From Paraphysomonas bandaiensis (taxonomy: Eukaryota; Chrysophyceae): a DNA stretch of 64,000 nucleotides. Shown piece after piece: positions 20,714-32,150 of the stretch. How positions within the stretch are numbered: position 1 is the stretch's first letter; each line of letters begins with the position of its first letter. The translations under genes and the position numbers were made by a program. The DNA lies in assembly GCA_965644295.1 (NCBI GenBank), contig CBFFRP010000124.1, positions 1 through 64,000 of the forward strand, in the 5' to 3' direction. Below the pieces are notes generated by a model. It was not told the DNA's origin. It saw nothing but the letters and a program-made list of their open reading frames with translations, and did no database searches.

Positions 20714-23700
20714 ATGTCTGATGTGATCGCAGCTGTTAACTTGACGAAAATACGACTTCTTCGATTTGATGGAAAAATATGGGGCCAGCTTGATTCTGGA
20801 ACATTCGTATGGCTAGTAACAAAGAGCGAGTGGGACACCTTTGCCTCCTACTTGAGTCAATCCCCACATAAACCAGTTCGCTACGGCAAAGCTGTTCAGT
20901 ACCGCAGCCCTGCATCTCTATCTACTTCTGAATTAAGAGATTTTGTTTCTTCGTTTTGTGAAGCAAATAAGTTCAGTTTAGAGAAGAATGCGATGTCCAG
21001 TGTGTCAAGAAGTATTGCCCCTGGTGGGGGTGCCCAAGTAGGAAGTCCCGCCCTCCTGCGGTACAAACTCGAGCTCACCAAGTTCGACTCACCTAAAGAC
21101 TCTCTCTTTAATTCCAGAAAGTGTTTTAAAGATAGCAATGAGAGCGAGGAAGTTGCTACAGCACCAATATTAACTGAAGATCTACGACTACCTTCGCTCT
21201 CTTCTATGGGTGGAGAGAGGGGAAGTAGCATTGACTCGAATGACCCACGTATCAATGCATCGGTCTCTGAGATTTCCAAAGGACCCACTCCTGATAAACC
21301 CTTGTTAGAATTGCATTCTCAGCCATCTCCTACTAACCACAATATGGATAATCCTTCCATTCGGTATAGTATATCTGCTGACGTAAGTAATGGGGGTAGT
21401 GCCATGTGTCCTCAGGATTCCACTAACAGTTGTGTTGCAAACTCTGATTCTAAGATTTCGTCCTCAACACCTGCTGGTGATAATATGATTGGGTTATCTC
21501 ACAGCAATACTGGAAAAACTTTTGACAGTAGTGCTCCATGCGGTAGGCGTGAGATTCAGCTGGACGATGACGCCATCCACGAAGACCAAACCGGAGGGGA
21601 TGAAAGAGAAGTCAGAGTGGATGTTAATATTTCTCCGATCAAGGACACCACTAAACCTGATATGCAGAAGAGAGGACTCGAAAGTATGTACGGCGATGTG
21701 GTTGCTGATATTTGTAAGAGTAACTACAGTAGTTCGTCCCTCAAAAGCAGTGAAGTTGTGTTTGATGTAGATGCACAATCGGTGTCCATTCTAAATTCCA
21801 ATGGCGTTGTGAAAAAAGGAACATGCTCACCGGAGTGCACTGAAAGGCGGCATATAAGGAGGGATTACTCTGGGGAAGTTGCGAAGGAGATAGGGTCAGA
21901 TTATGGCAGTATTATACGGGGAACAGAGAAAGCGACCGGCTGCGATGGGCATAGTGGAAAAGCGGTTTCGATGGAGGAAAGAGAAGTTATGGGGTGTCGT
22001 ATGCCTTGTGATGGTAACCAAGTAAGCGATATAGGTACACAAGATTGTGCGAATATTGGTGATGGAAATGAAGAAGGAGGTTTTTGCAGCGATCCTTGTT
22101 CTGCGAATGTAGATATCATAAAACAGTCACACTTATCTGTAGCTAGTAGTTTTAATGTACTGGAGAGTAGTATTGATAGCGATAATGCTGATGAATATGA
22201 AAGTGAAAGGCCAAGACAACTGGATGAAATATCTAAGCATAGTACTGACGTTGTTCTGTGGAATAATGAAGGTAGAAGTATTTGTAAGGACAGTGAAGAC
22301 AATCCAGTTTCTGGATCCTCAAATCTATTGACCCCGATTAACCAGTCTAATGCTGTCAACTCGCAACTGAAGGACCGTGCGACCTCATTAAGTGTTGACT
22401 CTGTTGGTAACAATGGATTGGCTGGTAATGATGCAGTAAGTGACTCAGATGTAGGTGGCTGCATCAGTGGAAGCGACGAGAGTGGTTATTTCAGTGAATC
22501 AGGAGATAGTATTACAGTTGTAGCTGAGACTCGACGAAATACTTCCACGCAATCGACGGGTCCTTCTAATTCGTTCTCGGTTGCATATACAGGTGAAACT
22601 AAGGATTACATGAATTACTGCTACAGTGATTCACATAATGCCGTTTCAGATTGTTCTAAGTATGTGACCAGTGATGGTGGAAATTCTCGTGAATTCCGCA
22701 GAGGACTATCCTGTAGTATAGATAGTGCTAAAGAAGGACGTCAAATTGTATCATGCAATAAGGATACTAGTGAACACCTCGTCGGTGTATCTAGTAACAA
22801 AGCGGGTGATTATCTCGAAAAATTATGCAGTGATGGAGGTGATGGTACAGAATCTGACAACAGTCAATTTCATGTAGTTGATGATGAGCTTGATGCTGGA
22901 GGTTCTCTGGATAGCACTATGAATGCAGGAGACGTATCTTGTGTTAACAGGGCTCTGAGTGAATCAAGCGATGAGGAGGATACAAATGAACATTCTGTGA
23001 GTGTGTCAGCTGATGACGAGAGTTCTAGAGGTCATGAGTACGAATCTGATGGTGAAAGTGAAGCTGGTAACAACTGCGAGAGTGTATGCAGCAGCGATGG
23101 AGGTGATGGTACAGAATCTGACAACAGTCAATTTCATGTAGTTGATGATAAACTTGGTGCTGTAGGTTCTCTGTACAGCACACGTAATACAGGAAATGTG
23201 GAAGAAAGTCATTATAGTGTATCTTTTGTTGAAAGCGCTGTTAGTAATGGTGTGAGTGAATCAAGTGATAGGGAGGATACAAATGAACATTCTGGGAGTG
23301 TGTCTGCTGATGACGAGAGTTCTATGTGTCATGAGCATGAATCTGGTGGTGAAAGTGCCGCTGGTGACAACTGCGAGAGTGTATGCAGTAGCGACGGAGG
23401 TGATGGTACAGAATCTGACAACAGTCAATTTCATGTAGTTGATGATGAACTTGATGCTGTAGGTTCTCTGGATAGCACACTTAATGCAGGAGATGTATCT
23501 TGTGTTAAAAGGGCTGTGAGCAAATCTAGTGATGAGGAGGATACAAATGAACATTCTGTGAGTGTGTCAGCTGATGACGAGAGTTCTAGAGGTCATGAGT
23601 ACGAATCTGATGGTGAAAGTGAAGCTGGTGACAACTGCGAGAGTGTATGCAGCAACGATGGGGGGCGTAGTGTGGAGTATCATGAGAGTGTATATCGTGA

Positions 23701-26700
23701 TGAATATAATTCTGGAGACCATCACGATAAGAGTAGTGATGCTAATTATGTCGCGAGTGTACGCAGTAATGAAGATGAAACGGATTGTAACTTATGTCGA
23801 TCGAATTCCTTGACTGAATCTTGTGGTGAGAAGTCTGTTGCACAAGACGCAGACAGGACTTTGTCATCGGCATTACGACTTGTGACCACTGCCCAAGAGA
23901 TGACCCGTGATTTTAGTACTCGGCTTGGGTCTGTTGCTCCCACTTGTGATGTCGATGCAGCTGTGGACCTATCTTCTACCTCGAGGGATCAGCTTAGAAG
24001 AAAGCTTGTTCAACTGAGAGATTCAGTAAAGCAAATGAAACAGGACCAGAACGATTTGAAGGAGTGTTTGAATGAGATAACTGACATGTCGTCAACTATT
24101 TTACAATTCAAACGGCTCTTGCATACTCAAGCACTCCATGTAAATAAAACATCCCGAGATGTCGATGAAGTTGAAGGTGATGGGAGTTGCTGTAATGTGC
24201 CCCCTCCTCCAGGTATTGTAAGCATCGTATCTCCTCATCAAGAAAAGCCTGCTTCAATAACGCCACTCTCTTCCGGAATGTCGAACAAAGAATCGGATGA
24301 ATCAATGCCCCCATTACCTGATGACATGGTGATGGTAGCGTCACCCCCAAGCAGACCGTACAAAGGCAAGGTTAGACATAGGCGACACTCTAAACGAAGC
24401 ACGTCATTGCGTACAGAGTCTGGTGATGACTTGTATCGTGGGAGGTCGAATAATGATATCAGTACGAAGAGTGGGAGCGTACCCAATCGCAACCTGTCAC
24501 AAGCGTGTGTCAATAGTGATCAGCTGGCACCTACTACTGTTGCAGAAGGGCTTCCGCCACCAGAATATTCAGATATTTTCAATGGAGTCGGAAGTGACAT
24601 CAATGGAAGGAATGGCGAAGTAGATGTTCCCGACATCAATACAAAAAAACTTTCGGAAAAGGACATTGAGGGAGACGATAAAGGTGTTTGCGAATCAGGG
24701 TCATTTTGCTCTGACGTATTTGATAAGTCTGTGATAGATGCCGGGGACAATGGTCTCATGGAAGATAAAGATATAGAGGCCACACTACACGCCAGTAATG
24801 GAAACAGCAACGCTACCATTGTACAAATGCAGTCATTCGACACTTGTACAGAGATTCATCCGTCCTCCTCCTCCCCGTTGTCCCCTTCACAAAAGTTCCA
24901 ATCTGTAGATGATTCTAGTATAAATGAAATAAATACCGAAAACTTAGAGGAGTTGCTGTATCCGAGTAACGCATATGACAGCTCACACAGACCGGATATA
25001 TTAATCGAGAAGCCGTTTACTGAAACATGTTGGTCTCATGTCAATGATACTGGTCCGGGTTCACCTGCTCAGACACCGGTTGATCATACAAAAGGTGTCA
25101 CGAAGTGTGCTAATATTATTGTTGAAGCCGTGCCTCGTGATACCAGCGACCAGAGCACGCTATCCCCTAGGTCTTCTGGCAGAAGAGGAAAACTAAAACC
25201 GAGGTTTCCTTTTGTTGCGCGCTCTAGTGTATTGAATCCTTTCCAGTCACCCATCTCTGAATTTTTTGAACCTTATCTCCATGTGTTCGAGTTTTTGGAG
25301 TCAGGTCATCGCCCTGAAACTCCTGGGCCAAGTACTGACTCTGCAACTTGGAGGCTATACGATGAAAAATGTTTGTTGTGGACACTATTTCAATGCTATT
25401 CCAAACCGGACGGGGTTATAGCTACTCACATCAGGTATAATGACTTAAAAAGCACTTTTTGGTATTTATTTTTTTCTTTCATAAACTCAGAATGACACAT
25501 CTCTTAAAAATGTTGCGGGATGCTGGATTGGTTAAAGCAACGAAGGTATCAAATGTGCGACCCGCTTCTAAACCCCCGCAAGCAGGGTATTCACAAACTG
25601 GAGACTCCATATCTGCTACAAAGAAACCCTGCAGTGTGGTCCGCATATCTGCGCGGCGGCTTGAACTAGAGATTGAAAAGCTGCTGGCCGTTACGCATAC
25701 AAAGTCTTCCCAGACAGTGACTGCTAGCACAGCTTCGCTTCTATCATTCTGTAAATTCACGGAAGTAGTGTATGCTATTATTCCTCTGTGCTCTTGTCGA
25801 GTCAGGGATCAAGCAGATAGGGACGCAGATATTCGAGATGACATCGTCAGTCGAGATGCAGTTATGTATAGGCTGTACGACCTTTTGACTGTAGAGAGTA
25901 ATCTTCCTTTCTCACCTGTATTATCCGATTTCGATTTCGTTGATGGACTACCATCTCCTTTTCATGATAGGGGTATTCTGGATTTACTTTACTCTTCCAA
26001 GCGCTTATCAAGTAGTTCTAATAATATCCATGCATCGAAACCTCTGAGTGGTGGTCTCGGAATACTTGAACGAAATATTGAACAGGTAGGTCCGTGCTTT
26101 TTGTTTTCAGCCTGCTGTTACACTTTTGCAGTTCAAACAGTTGTTCTCGTATTACTCACAGTCTGTGCACCGTACCCCGTCTACAGCATCGGTGGGTGCT
26201 TCAATCACCGCTGCCCCGGCCACTTCAAGAACGAAGAAACATAATAGGTGACCATCATACGACTTTATATATCTTGCTGACTGAAGTACCAGGTCCATGG
26301 TAGATTTGGACAGCTGTAGAGAAATGCTACAGGATTTTGATATTTACCCTGGACTACTTGATAACAAGGTAAGAAGATTGCTTGTACCTTACACTGGCTC
26401 GTGCGTGAAAAGTATACAGACTGTACTGGCTGTATTCCGACATACAAAGTGCTGGGAGTGGCGGAGTATGAGGACTGAAGCCGCACAGTATACGGTACGC
26501 AATTTCTATTGACGTAATTATGAGGTACTTTATAATTTCAACTAGGATGCCGAATCGACATCCAATGATCTGGACAGTGTGGTTTCTCGACAGCATAGCT
26601 CTCAAGACTGTATAAACTCTACTTATTCAATGGATCTGACTCTTCGGGGCTTTATTGAGCTTATGGTTCGCGTAGCGATCATGATATACGGTAATAGCAA

Positions 26701-26908
26701 TAACCTTACCCACAAAGCTGCATCTTCTTCTCAACAACTTAGAAATAAATCTCATAAGCCAACATTATTGCCGCCATATATCAGTGAAGATCTACTGAGC
26801 ACTGCAATGTCTTTTATGCTACGTTTGATGGACCAATCATCTGGAAAGAAAAAGATTATGAGCTCTAATCGGCGAAGCGTTTCAATACGAAAGTTTGTCT
26901 ACAGATAA
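20714..26908 (+). CDS. Large acidic Ser-rich protein with internal tandem repeats (1988 aa)
   Basis: Six exons (20714-25434, 25491-26085, 26111-26247, 26293-26368, 26420-26494, 26546-26908), phases consistent. The function is not recognised. The start is placed at MSDVIAAVNL; an in-frame ATG at 20579 would add 45 residues. After a ~90-residue possibly folded head, residues ~100 to 1100 are disordered and rich in Ser, Asp, Glu and Asn. Within them lie three repeats of ~88 to 100 residues, each starting SDGGDGTESDNSQFHVVDD (DNA about 22825-23660). A coiled coil follows (RRKLVQLRDSVKQMKQDQNDLKECL), then Pro-rich runs and basic patches. The spliced C-terminal ~450 residues look folded. They include LYDEKCLLWTLFQCY, MTHLLKMLRDAGLV, TVLAVFRHTKCWEW and MDLTLRGFIELMVRVAIMIYG, the last resembling helical repeats of axonemal or p25-alpha-like proteins. 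That resemblance is weak. Confidence 0.75.
22825..23660 (+). repeat. Three in-frame coding repeats (264-300 bp period)
   Basis: The repeats begin near 22828, 23092 and 23392 with agtgatggaggtgatggtac or a close variant. Copies 1 and 3 resemble each other more than copy 2, which carries a 36-bp longer middle. Confidence 0.9.
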
Positions 26909-27499
26909 CTGTCGCGGATTTAAATACGAATAGTTCTTACTGTGAAATTTCCAATTATACTCATGTAGTAATACTTGTTGTTTGAAATTTAGTCAGTCTA
27001 ATTAAGGAAACCACTTCACACTTCACACTATTACGGTTTAGTGGTAAATGTTCTTGGGGATTTTCGCAATAGCAAGATTTAGGATCCAATTGAGAAATAC
27101 TGTGAATCAAGAACATTATTTAGAAGTAAGGAGTTAGAGAGTTTGCTATGGTTATTGGCTCGGCATATCAAGATTCAACCAAGTAATCCATTTGAAGTAG
27201 GTTATATGAACTCAGTAACACGTAGCATCATATTACTCGGTTTTTTGCCTTTAATTGCTCTGTAATCTGTTAACAATGGAGCGAAAATTCTTATAGTTAA
27301 CAAACATAAATAAAACTTTGATTACTAGAAATAGTAACTGAAGTGCCATGTGTCTGTACAAAACAATTCAGTGAAATACATGATGAACGCAGTGGTGCAT
27401 ATGTGTACATTTCTACCCGGCCAGTACTTTGCTAAGCAATTATGTCAGTACTAACTTATTTACATGATATTGGTTAAGTACAACGTTAAGGCATTTCAG
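26909..27499. other. Convergent intergenic region
   Basis: Lies between the 3' ends of the 1988-aa protein gene (+) and TMEM18 (-). AT-rich, no gene or repeat seen. Confidence 0.6.
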
Positions 27500-28146
27500 C
27501 TAGTTACTTTTCTTAGCAGTTGCAGTTGACGATATTGCACTCTGTTTTTTCTTTTGTAGTTCCAATTTCTTGGCAGACACGAGGGCCGAAGCAGTAAGAG
27601 CAAGCAAGTTTACCTGAGATGAAAAAATAAATTGGAGTATCAAACATGATATAATATATACCAATTGCAAAAGAACTATAGTTAAGAGTGGGCCCGCGAA
27701 CATGATTCCGGCGAACACACCATGAGAGTCGAAGTAATTTTGGCGCGAAAATTGTCTCCAATTTCCGGCACAATAGCTATTCAAATACTCTGAAGTACTA
27801 ACTAGAACTGTAATAAACAGAAACAAAGCCATCTGCACATTTATATTCCGTCTTGTTAGTACAGCAACAGTGAAAACTAAGAGGTGGAAGCCCAGCAGAC
27901 ACCGAATCCACGGCTCCGTCCAGTCCACAGCAGAGGAAAAGGCTAAAACACAAATAAAATCAATGTATATCTCAGTGTGGTTGCAGGTCGACCTTGCCAG
28001 TGCTCATATGCATCTTTAGGGGCTGTAGCGGACTCCCGAATGAGCCTGTAGGCGTGACTCTCAGCCTCTGACAACAACTCCGCGAAAGAATTGCTATAAG
28101 CCTCAATATTCGGAATTTCCTCCGTGTCAGATAAATCACTTGCCAT
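27500..28146 (-). CDS. TMEM18: TMEM18-like membrane protein
   Basis: Three exons (28146-27993, 27942-27662, 27613-27500), 182 aa, phases consistent. The central part matches TMEM18: FSSAVDWTEPWIRCLLGFH, then a hydrophobic segment, TRRNINVQMALFL, a second membrane segment with STSEYLNSY, the invariant NWRQFSRQNYFDSHGVF block, and a third membrane segment AGPLLTIVLLQL. The C-terminus is a basic helix (KKLELQKKK), like the nuclear-envelope coiled coil of TMEM18. Animal TMEM18 is ~140 aa, and the extra length here is an N-terminal acidic helix. The 45-nt second intron is free of stops, so a retained form would add 15 residues. In animals it is linked to the nuclear envelope and body weight; the molecular role is unknown. 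Confidence 0.88.
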
Positions 28147-28214
28147 GGTCCAGAGACACAACACAATAATCTTCAACTATCAACACAGAAACACAATTCT
28201 TACAGTGATAATAT

Positions 28215-28905
28215 AAGCACACATACAGACATACATACATACATACATACATACATACATACATACAGACATACATACATACATACATACATACATACAT
28301 ACAGACATACATACATACATACATACATACATACATACATACATACATACAGACATACATACATACATACATACATACATACAGACATACATACATACAT
28401 ACATACATACATACATACATACATACATACATACATACATACATACATACATACATACATACATACATACATACATACATACATACATACATACATACAT
28501 ACATACATACATACATACATACATACATACATACATACATACATACATACATACATACATACATACATACATACATACATACATACATACATACATACAT
28601 ACATACATACATACAGACATACATACATACATACAGACATACATACATACATACATACAGACATACATACATACATACATACATACATAAATACATACAT
28701 ACATACATACATACATACATACATACATACAGAAATAAATACATACATACATACATACATACATACATACATACATACATACAAACATACATACATACAT
28801 ACATACATACATACATACATACATACATACGTACATACATACATACATACATACATACATACATACATACATACATACATACATACATACATACGTACAT
28901 ATAGC
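28215..28905. repeat. (ACAT)n tetranucleotide microsatellite, ~690 bp
   Basis: Long ACAT/CATA array interrupted by sporadic ACAG, AAAT and ACGT variant units, mostly near both ends; about 28385-28610 is pure. It starts ~70 bp upstream of the TMEM18 ATG. All three minus frames are open through it (MYVC repeats) but this is an artefact of the period. Confidence 0.97.
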
Positions 28906-29375
28906 AGAGTGTACAATTTTAGTACAAGACTTCAGATGAGGTTATCATAGAGGACTACAGATAACCAACTCCGAATGCTCGACTCATAGTCATCGCGTGC
29001 TCCAAACCTGTTTGGTGTTGTCGCAGCTATCAGCAAAAGGCGTGTGAGGGCTGTGTCATGTAGCACGTATGGAGGTAAGAGTAGGTGGAATAATACTCGT
29101 GTTTGTCCCAGCTGTCACTTATATGATTGAAATAATTTGAAACGGATGCAAGTGAAACAATGTGCTCAACTTTCTCTTGTGATGCGAGTACTGATTACCG
29201 AAGCGAGGTAATCAAATCCATTCCTATAGTCCAAAATCCAAACACTTAAGCTGGTTGACGATTCACGGCACTCAAAAGTATAGCCGTTGAATGAATAATG
29301 AAGGAGACCTCCTTAAAGAAGAACTTTCATTATTGTATGAATACTAGACTTTTCTATAGACACGTCCTATCATAA
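28906..29375. other. Intergenic
   Basis: No gene seen. A short inverted repeat (aataatgaa ... ttcattatt) lies at about 29297-29336. Confidence 0.5.
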
Positions 29376-29383
29376 CTCTCCAA

Positions 29384-30550
29384 CGGGGCTAGGAAACAAA
29401 ATATTACAATACTATTGTTAGAGAGCGTTCCAACAATATTATGGATGGAGATTTTAAACAGGCCCAACAATACAATTACAATATATTGCAATATATTAGT
29501 ATGACTAATCGGTATGTAAACACATTCGTAGATTCCATTTTTAGTATTAGTCATTAAGATCACATGACAACCAAACCAACTACTGCTTATAGCTAATAAA
29601 AATCCACCTCGTCCTCATCCTCTGAGCCATCATCGGTGACATCAACATCATCTTATTCATTCCCAGAATTAATTGAAATATGCTAGTATCCGGCCACAAC
29701 TGTCTATTAGCTTTGATAAACAACAGCATATTAAGTAGGATGGATACTTTCGAGCAACACTGATATAATATGTTTAGCTGCGCTGAACAGACGTTCCCAT
29801 GTATTGGAAGTATATACTACATGACTCGTGGACCTGCATGTTTCTTAATTTTTTGAGCTGACTGAAGATTTTTATTCGCATAGCCAAAATCAGCTTCATC
29901 ATCCTCTGTATTGTTGTAATAACTGTATGGACGGAGATATATTCTAACAGCATCTTTCTCAGATCTTGTCAAATAATCAAATTCTTTGCCTGCTTGGATT
30001 TTTGCAATTCCATATTCCCTAAATTCCGATCATTAAAAATGGAGCTGTTTTACCTTAAAGCAGATAGGGGATACCCTGCCCCGAGATCCATCAATAAGGC
30101 ATCAAAAAATGTTCCGGCATTCATACAGATTCACTTGACTTGAACCTCCTGTTTGAAGCAGCTTGGAAACTCTTTCAAACTTTCTCAGGTCTTGTTTGTT
30201 TTGCCTTCAACTAGACTCCAAAAACAGTGGTAATTATCTCTACTCTTGTATGCATTGCGCATTCGTCTCATTTATCAGTATGAGTATATATGTTATATTA
30301 AGAGACTGTACATACATGTGTAGAGTACTGTTTGAGCTGGCGATACAAAAAAATATCTTATTTTCCCGGTTATTTATATCCATTTTGCACACTACAGTTG
30401 AGAATCTTCACTTATATGACTATCATAATATTGATTGCAATATATTGTGAGATACTTTAACAGAAACAATATTGATGGGATTTTTGGCCGGTCGACCAAT
30501 CAATATATTTTACAATATATTGCAATTCAATATATTGTTTCCTAGCTCTG
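29384..30550 (-). mobile_element. Decayed hAT transposon (1167 bp)
   Basis: Terminal repeats are CGGGGCTAGGAAACA at the left and TGTTTCCTAGCTCTG at the right. A perfect 8-bp duplication CTCTCCAA flanks it (29376-29383 and 30551-30558). On the minus strand, around 29820-29760, lies TSNTWERLFSAAKHI, the hallmark of the hAT transposase C-terminal dimerisation domain (usually S-x-x-ERLFSAAG). It is followed after a break by LLFIKANRQLW, the usual LFL+xN step. Stops and frame breaks across ~29590-30150 show it is dead. Confidence 0.85.
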
Positions 30551-30764
30551 CTCTCCAAGAGCTAGATAAGCTTACGTATCCACACTTGAATCTTGTAAAA
30601 CGTGAAGTCTAGCAGACTAGATACGTCATAATTTCGTATATATAATAGTTAACAATGCTCGGTTAATAGTAATTGATTAAGTTTCCTCACGGAGTCAGTC
30701 ATCAGCAACAGCGTGAAGTATGGGACTAAAACATTCTATAATATGTTACACTATACGACAGCGG

Positions 30765-32150
30765 CTAACCAGATATATTCTGTGAATGCGTTGCCTGCCA
30801 CACGGACTTCCTATTAGTCTGAATTCTAATGACACAGTTCGTTTGATCGATGACAGTATCTCTTGCTAGTAGTTTTTTCTTCGAATTCCTATCAATTCCT
30901 CTGCCTTCAGCTCTTACAAAATCTCCATGCATTGTACAATGTGACAAAGCCCCTCGTTTCAATGCATCGAACACATCTTCCACAGTACTACCTTGCTTAA
31001 GTTGCAGACAGTCGCGAAGTTGACAAGCGGGGATTTTAGCGCTGCTAGTCCATGCCACAGGTAGTTCGGTATCCAAATCACTCACAGGAAAGCACAATAC
31101 TGGTGGCTTCAAGCTAACTGCAGTAGAAATCGCCTCCATGACCCCACTACCTCCCCATGTACTCATGCAAGTACGAAGACGTTCTTCTTCTTCAACCCAT
31201 TTCTTCGAATTTACAGGCGGAAGATTTCTACCAGAAATTTTTTCAAGAGCCCAGCATTCAGACTGAGCGGACACGGGCACCGCTGCCTCGCCCCTCTCTG
31301 CGGATAGTTTCTGGCAAGCCTCCACAACGCATCTTCCTTTTTCAGGCGACAGAGAATCAACCTTATTCAATGCCAGGCATATTGGGAACCGAATGCATAT
31401 ATAATGCGCGACCAGCCTGTGAATATCTCTATCTGGCCAATTAATGGCATGGTCTAAGCTGAGTCCCGCGCGCTGGGCTGCCAACTCAACCGTCCATAAT
31501 GGCCCTTTATAACCTGAAAACAAAGCTAATACTCGCTTGCTACATTTGCTGTCCCCTCGACGGCCCACAGACTCCCACTTGGCCTTGATATTGTTATATA
31601 TCCATCGATGTAATTCGAAGCGAATCCACTCCGCATCAGCTAGTGGAGAGGAAGTATGAAAGGACAACATTGAAGTATCTAGAGTAGCTGTATCCACGTC
31701 TGAAGTCGAGTAATCGCCATCTTGTTCAATAATATTACCATCTTTGTCAGAGCGACCCGTAATGTCCAACACATGTACCAGTACATCTGCATCACATAAA
31801 TCAGACAGGAATCTATTACCCTTGCCCCTTCCTTTATACGCCCCAGGTACTAAACCGGCCACGTCTTTAACCACTATGGGAAGAAGTCGGCGTCCTGCCA
31901 TCCGTCCCTCTGTGCATCTTCCATGAAAAGGTTCTCGGTGACCAGGCAAAATATCTCCTATGTTGTCGTCACCATCTTCCATGTGAGATGCATACCAGCC
32001 CGGACCAATATTGGGTTCAATTGTTGTGAAAGGATGTGCCGCAACCTCAGCCATATGCCGATGACCACGTGAATCAAGGGATGCCCGGATAACTGCATTA
32101 TAGAAAGTACTCTTACCAGCTGAGGGTTTACCTACCAACCACAAATACAT
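30765..32150 (-). CDS. Obg-superfamily GTPase, YchF/YGR210 type
   Basis: Intronless, 461 aa. The P-loop is GKPSAGKST (G1, residues 7 to 15), the switch I Thr is in FTTIEPN, and G3 is DVAGLVPGAYKGRGKGNRFL (from residue 96) with the glycine-rich Obg/YchF switch II. G4 is NKVD (262 to 265). The C-terminus has a TGS-like domain (CLQLKQGSTVEDVFDALKRG, then NCVIRIQTNR). The long insert between G3 and G4 and the TGS domain match the archaeal/fungal YGR210 branch rather than OLA1 itself. Family members bind ribosomes, and cytosolic action in translation is expected. Its ATG lies 19 bases inside the 3' end of the FSH1-RWD frame on the same strand, in another reading frame. Confidence 0.85.
   Translation of the reverse strand: MYLWLVGKPSAGKSTFYNAVIRASLDSRGHRHMAEVAAHPFTTIEPNIGPGWYASHMEDGDDNIGDILPGHREPFHGRCTEGRMAGRRLLPIVVKDVAGLVPGAYKGRGKGNRFLSDLCDADVLVHVLDITGRSDKDGNIIEQDGDYSTSDVDTATLDTSMLSFHTSSPLADAEWIRFELHRWIYNNIKAKWESVGRRGDSKCSKRVLALFSGYKGPLWTVELAAQRAGLSLDHAINWPDRDIHRLVAHYICIRFPICLALNKVDSLSPEKGRCVVEACQKLSAERGEAAVPVSAQSECWALEKISGRNLPPVNSKKWVEEEERLRTCMSTWGGSGVMEAISTAVSLKPPVLCFPVSDLDTELPVAWTSSAKIPACQLRDCLQLKQGSTVEDVFDALKRGALSHCTMHGDFVRAEGRGIDRNSKKKLLARDTVIDQTNCVIRIQTNRKSVWQATHSQNISG

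Noticed and set aside
28136-28916. Three long minus-strand frames of MYVC repeats (234-254 aa)
   Set aside because: They are the three frames of the ACAT microsatellite, whose 12-bp repeat of codons has no stop. There is no coding signal outside the repeat.
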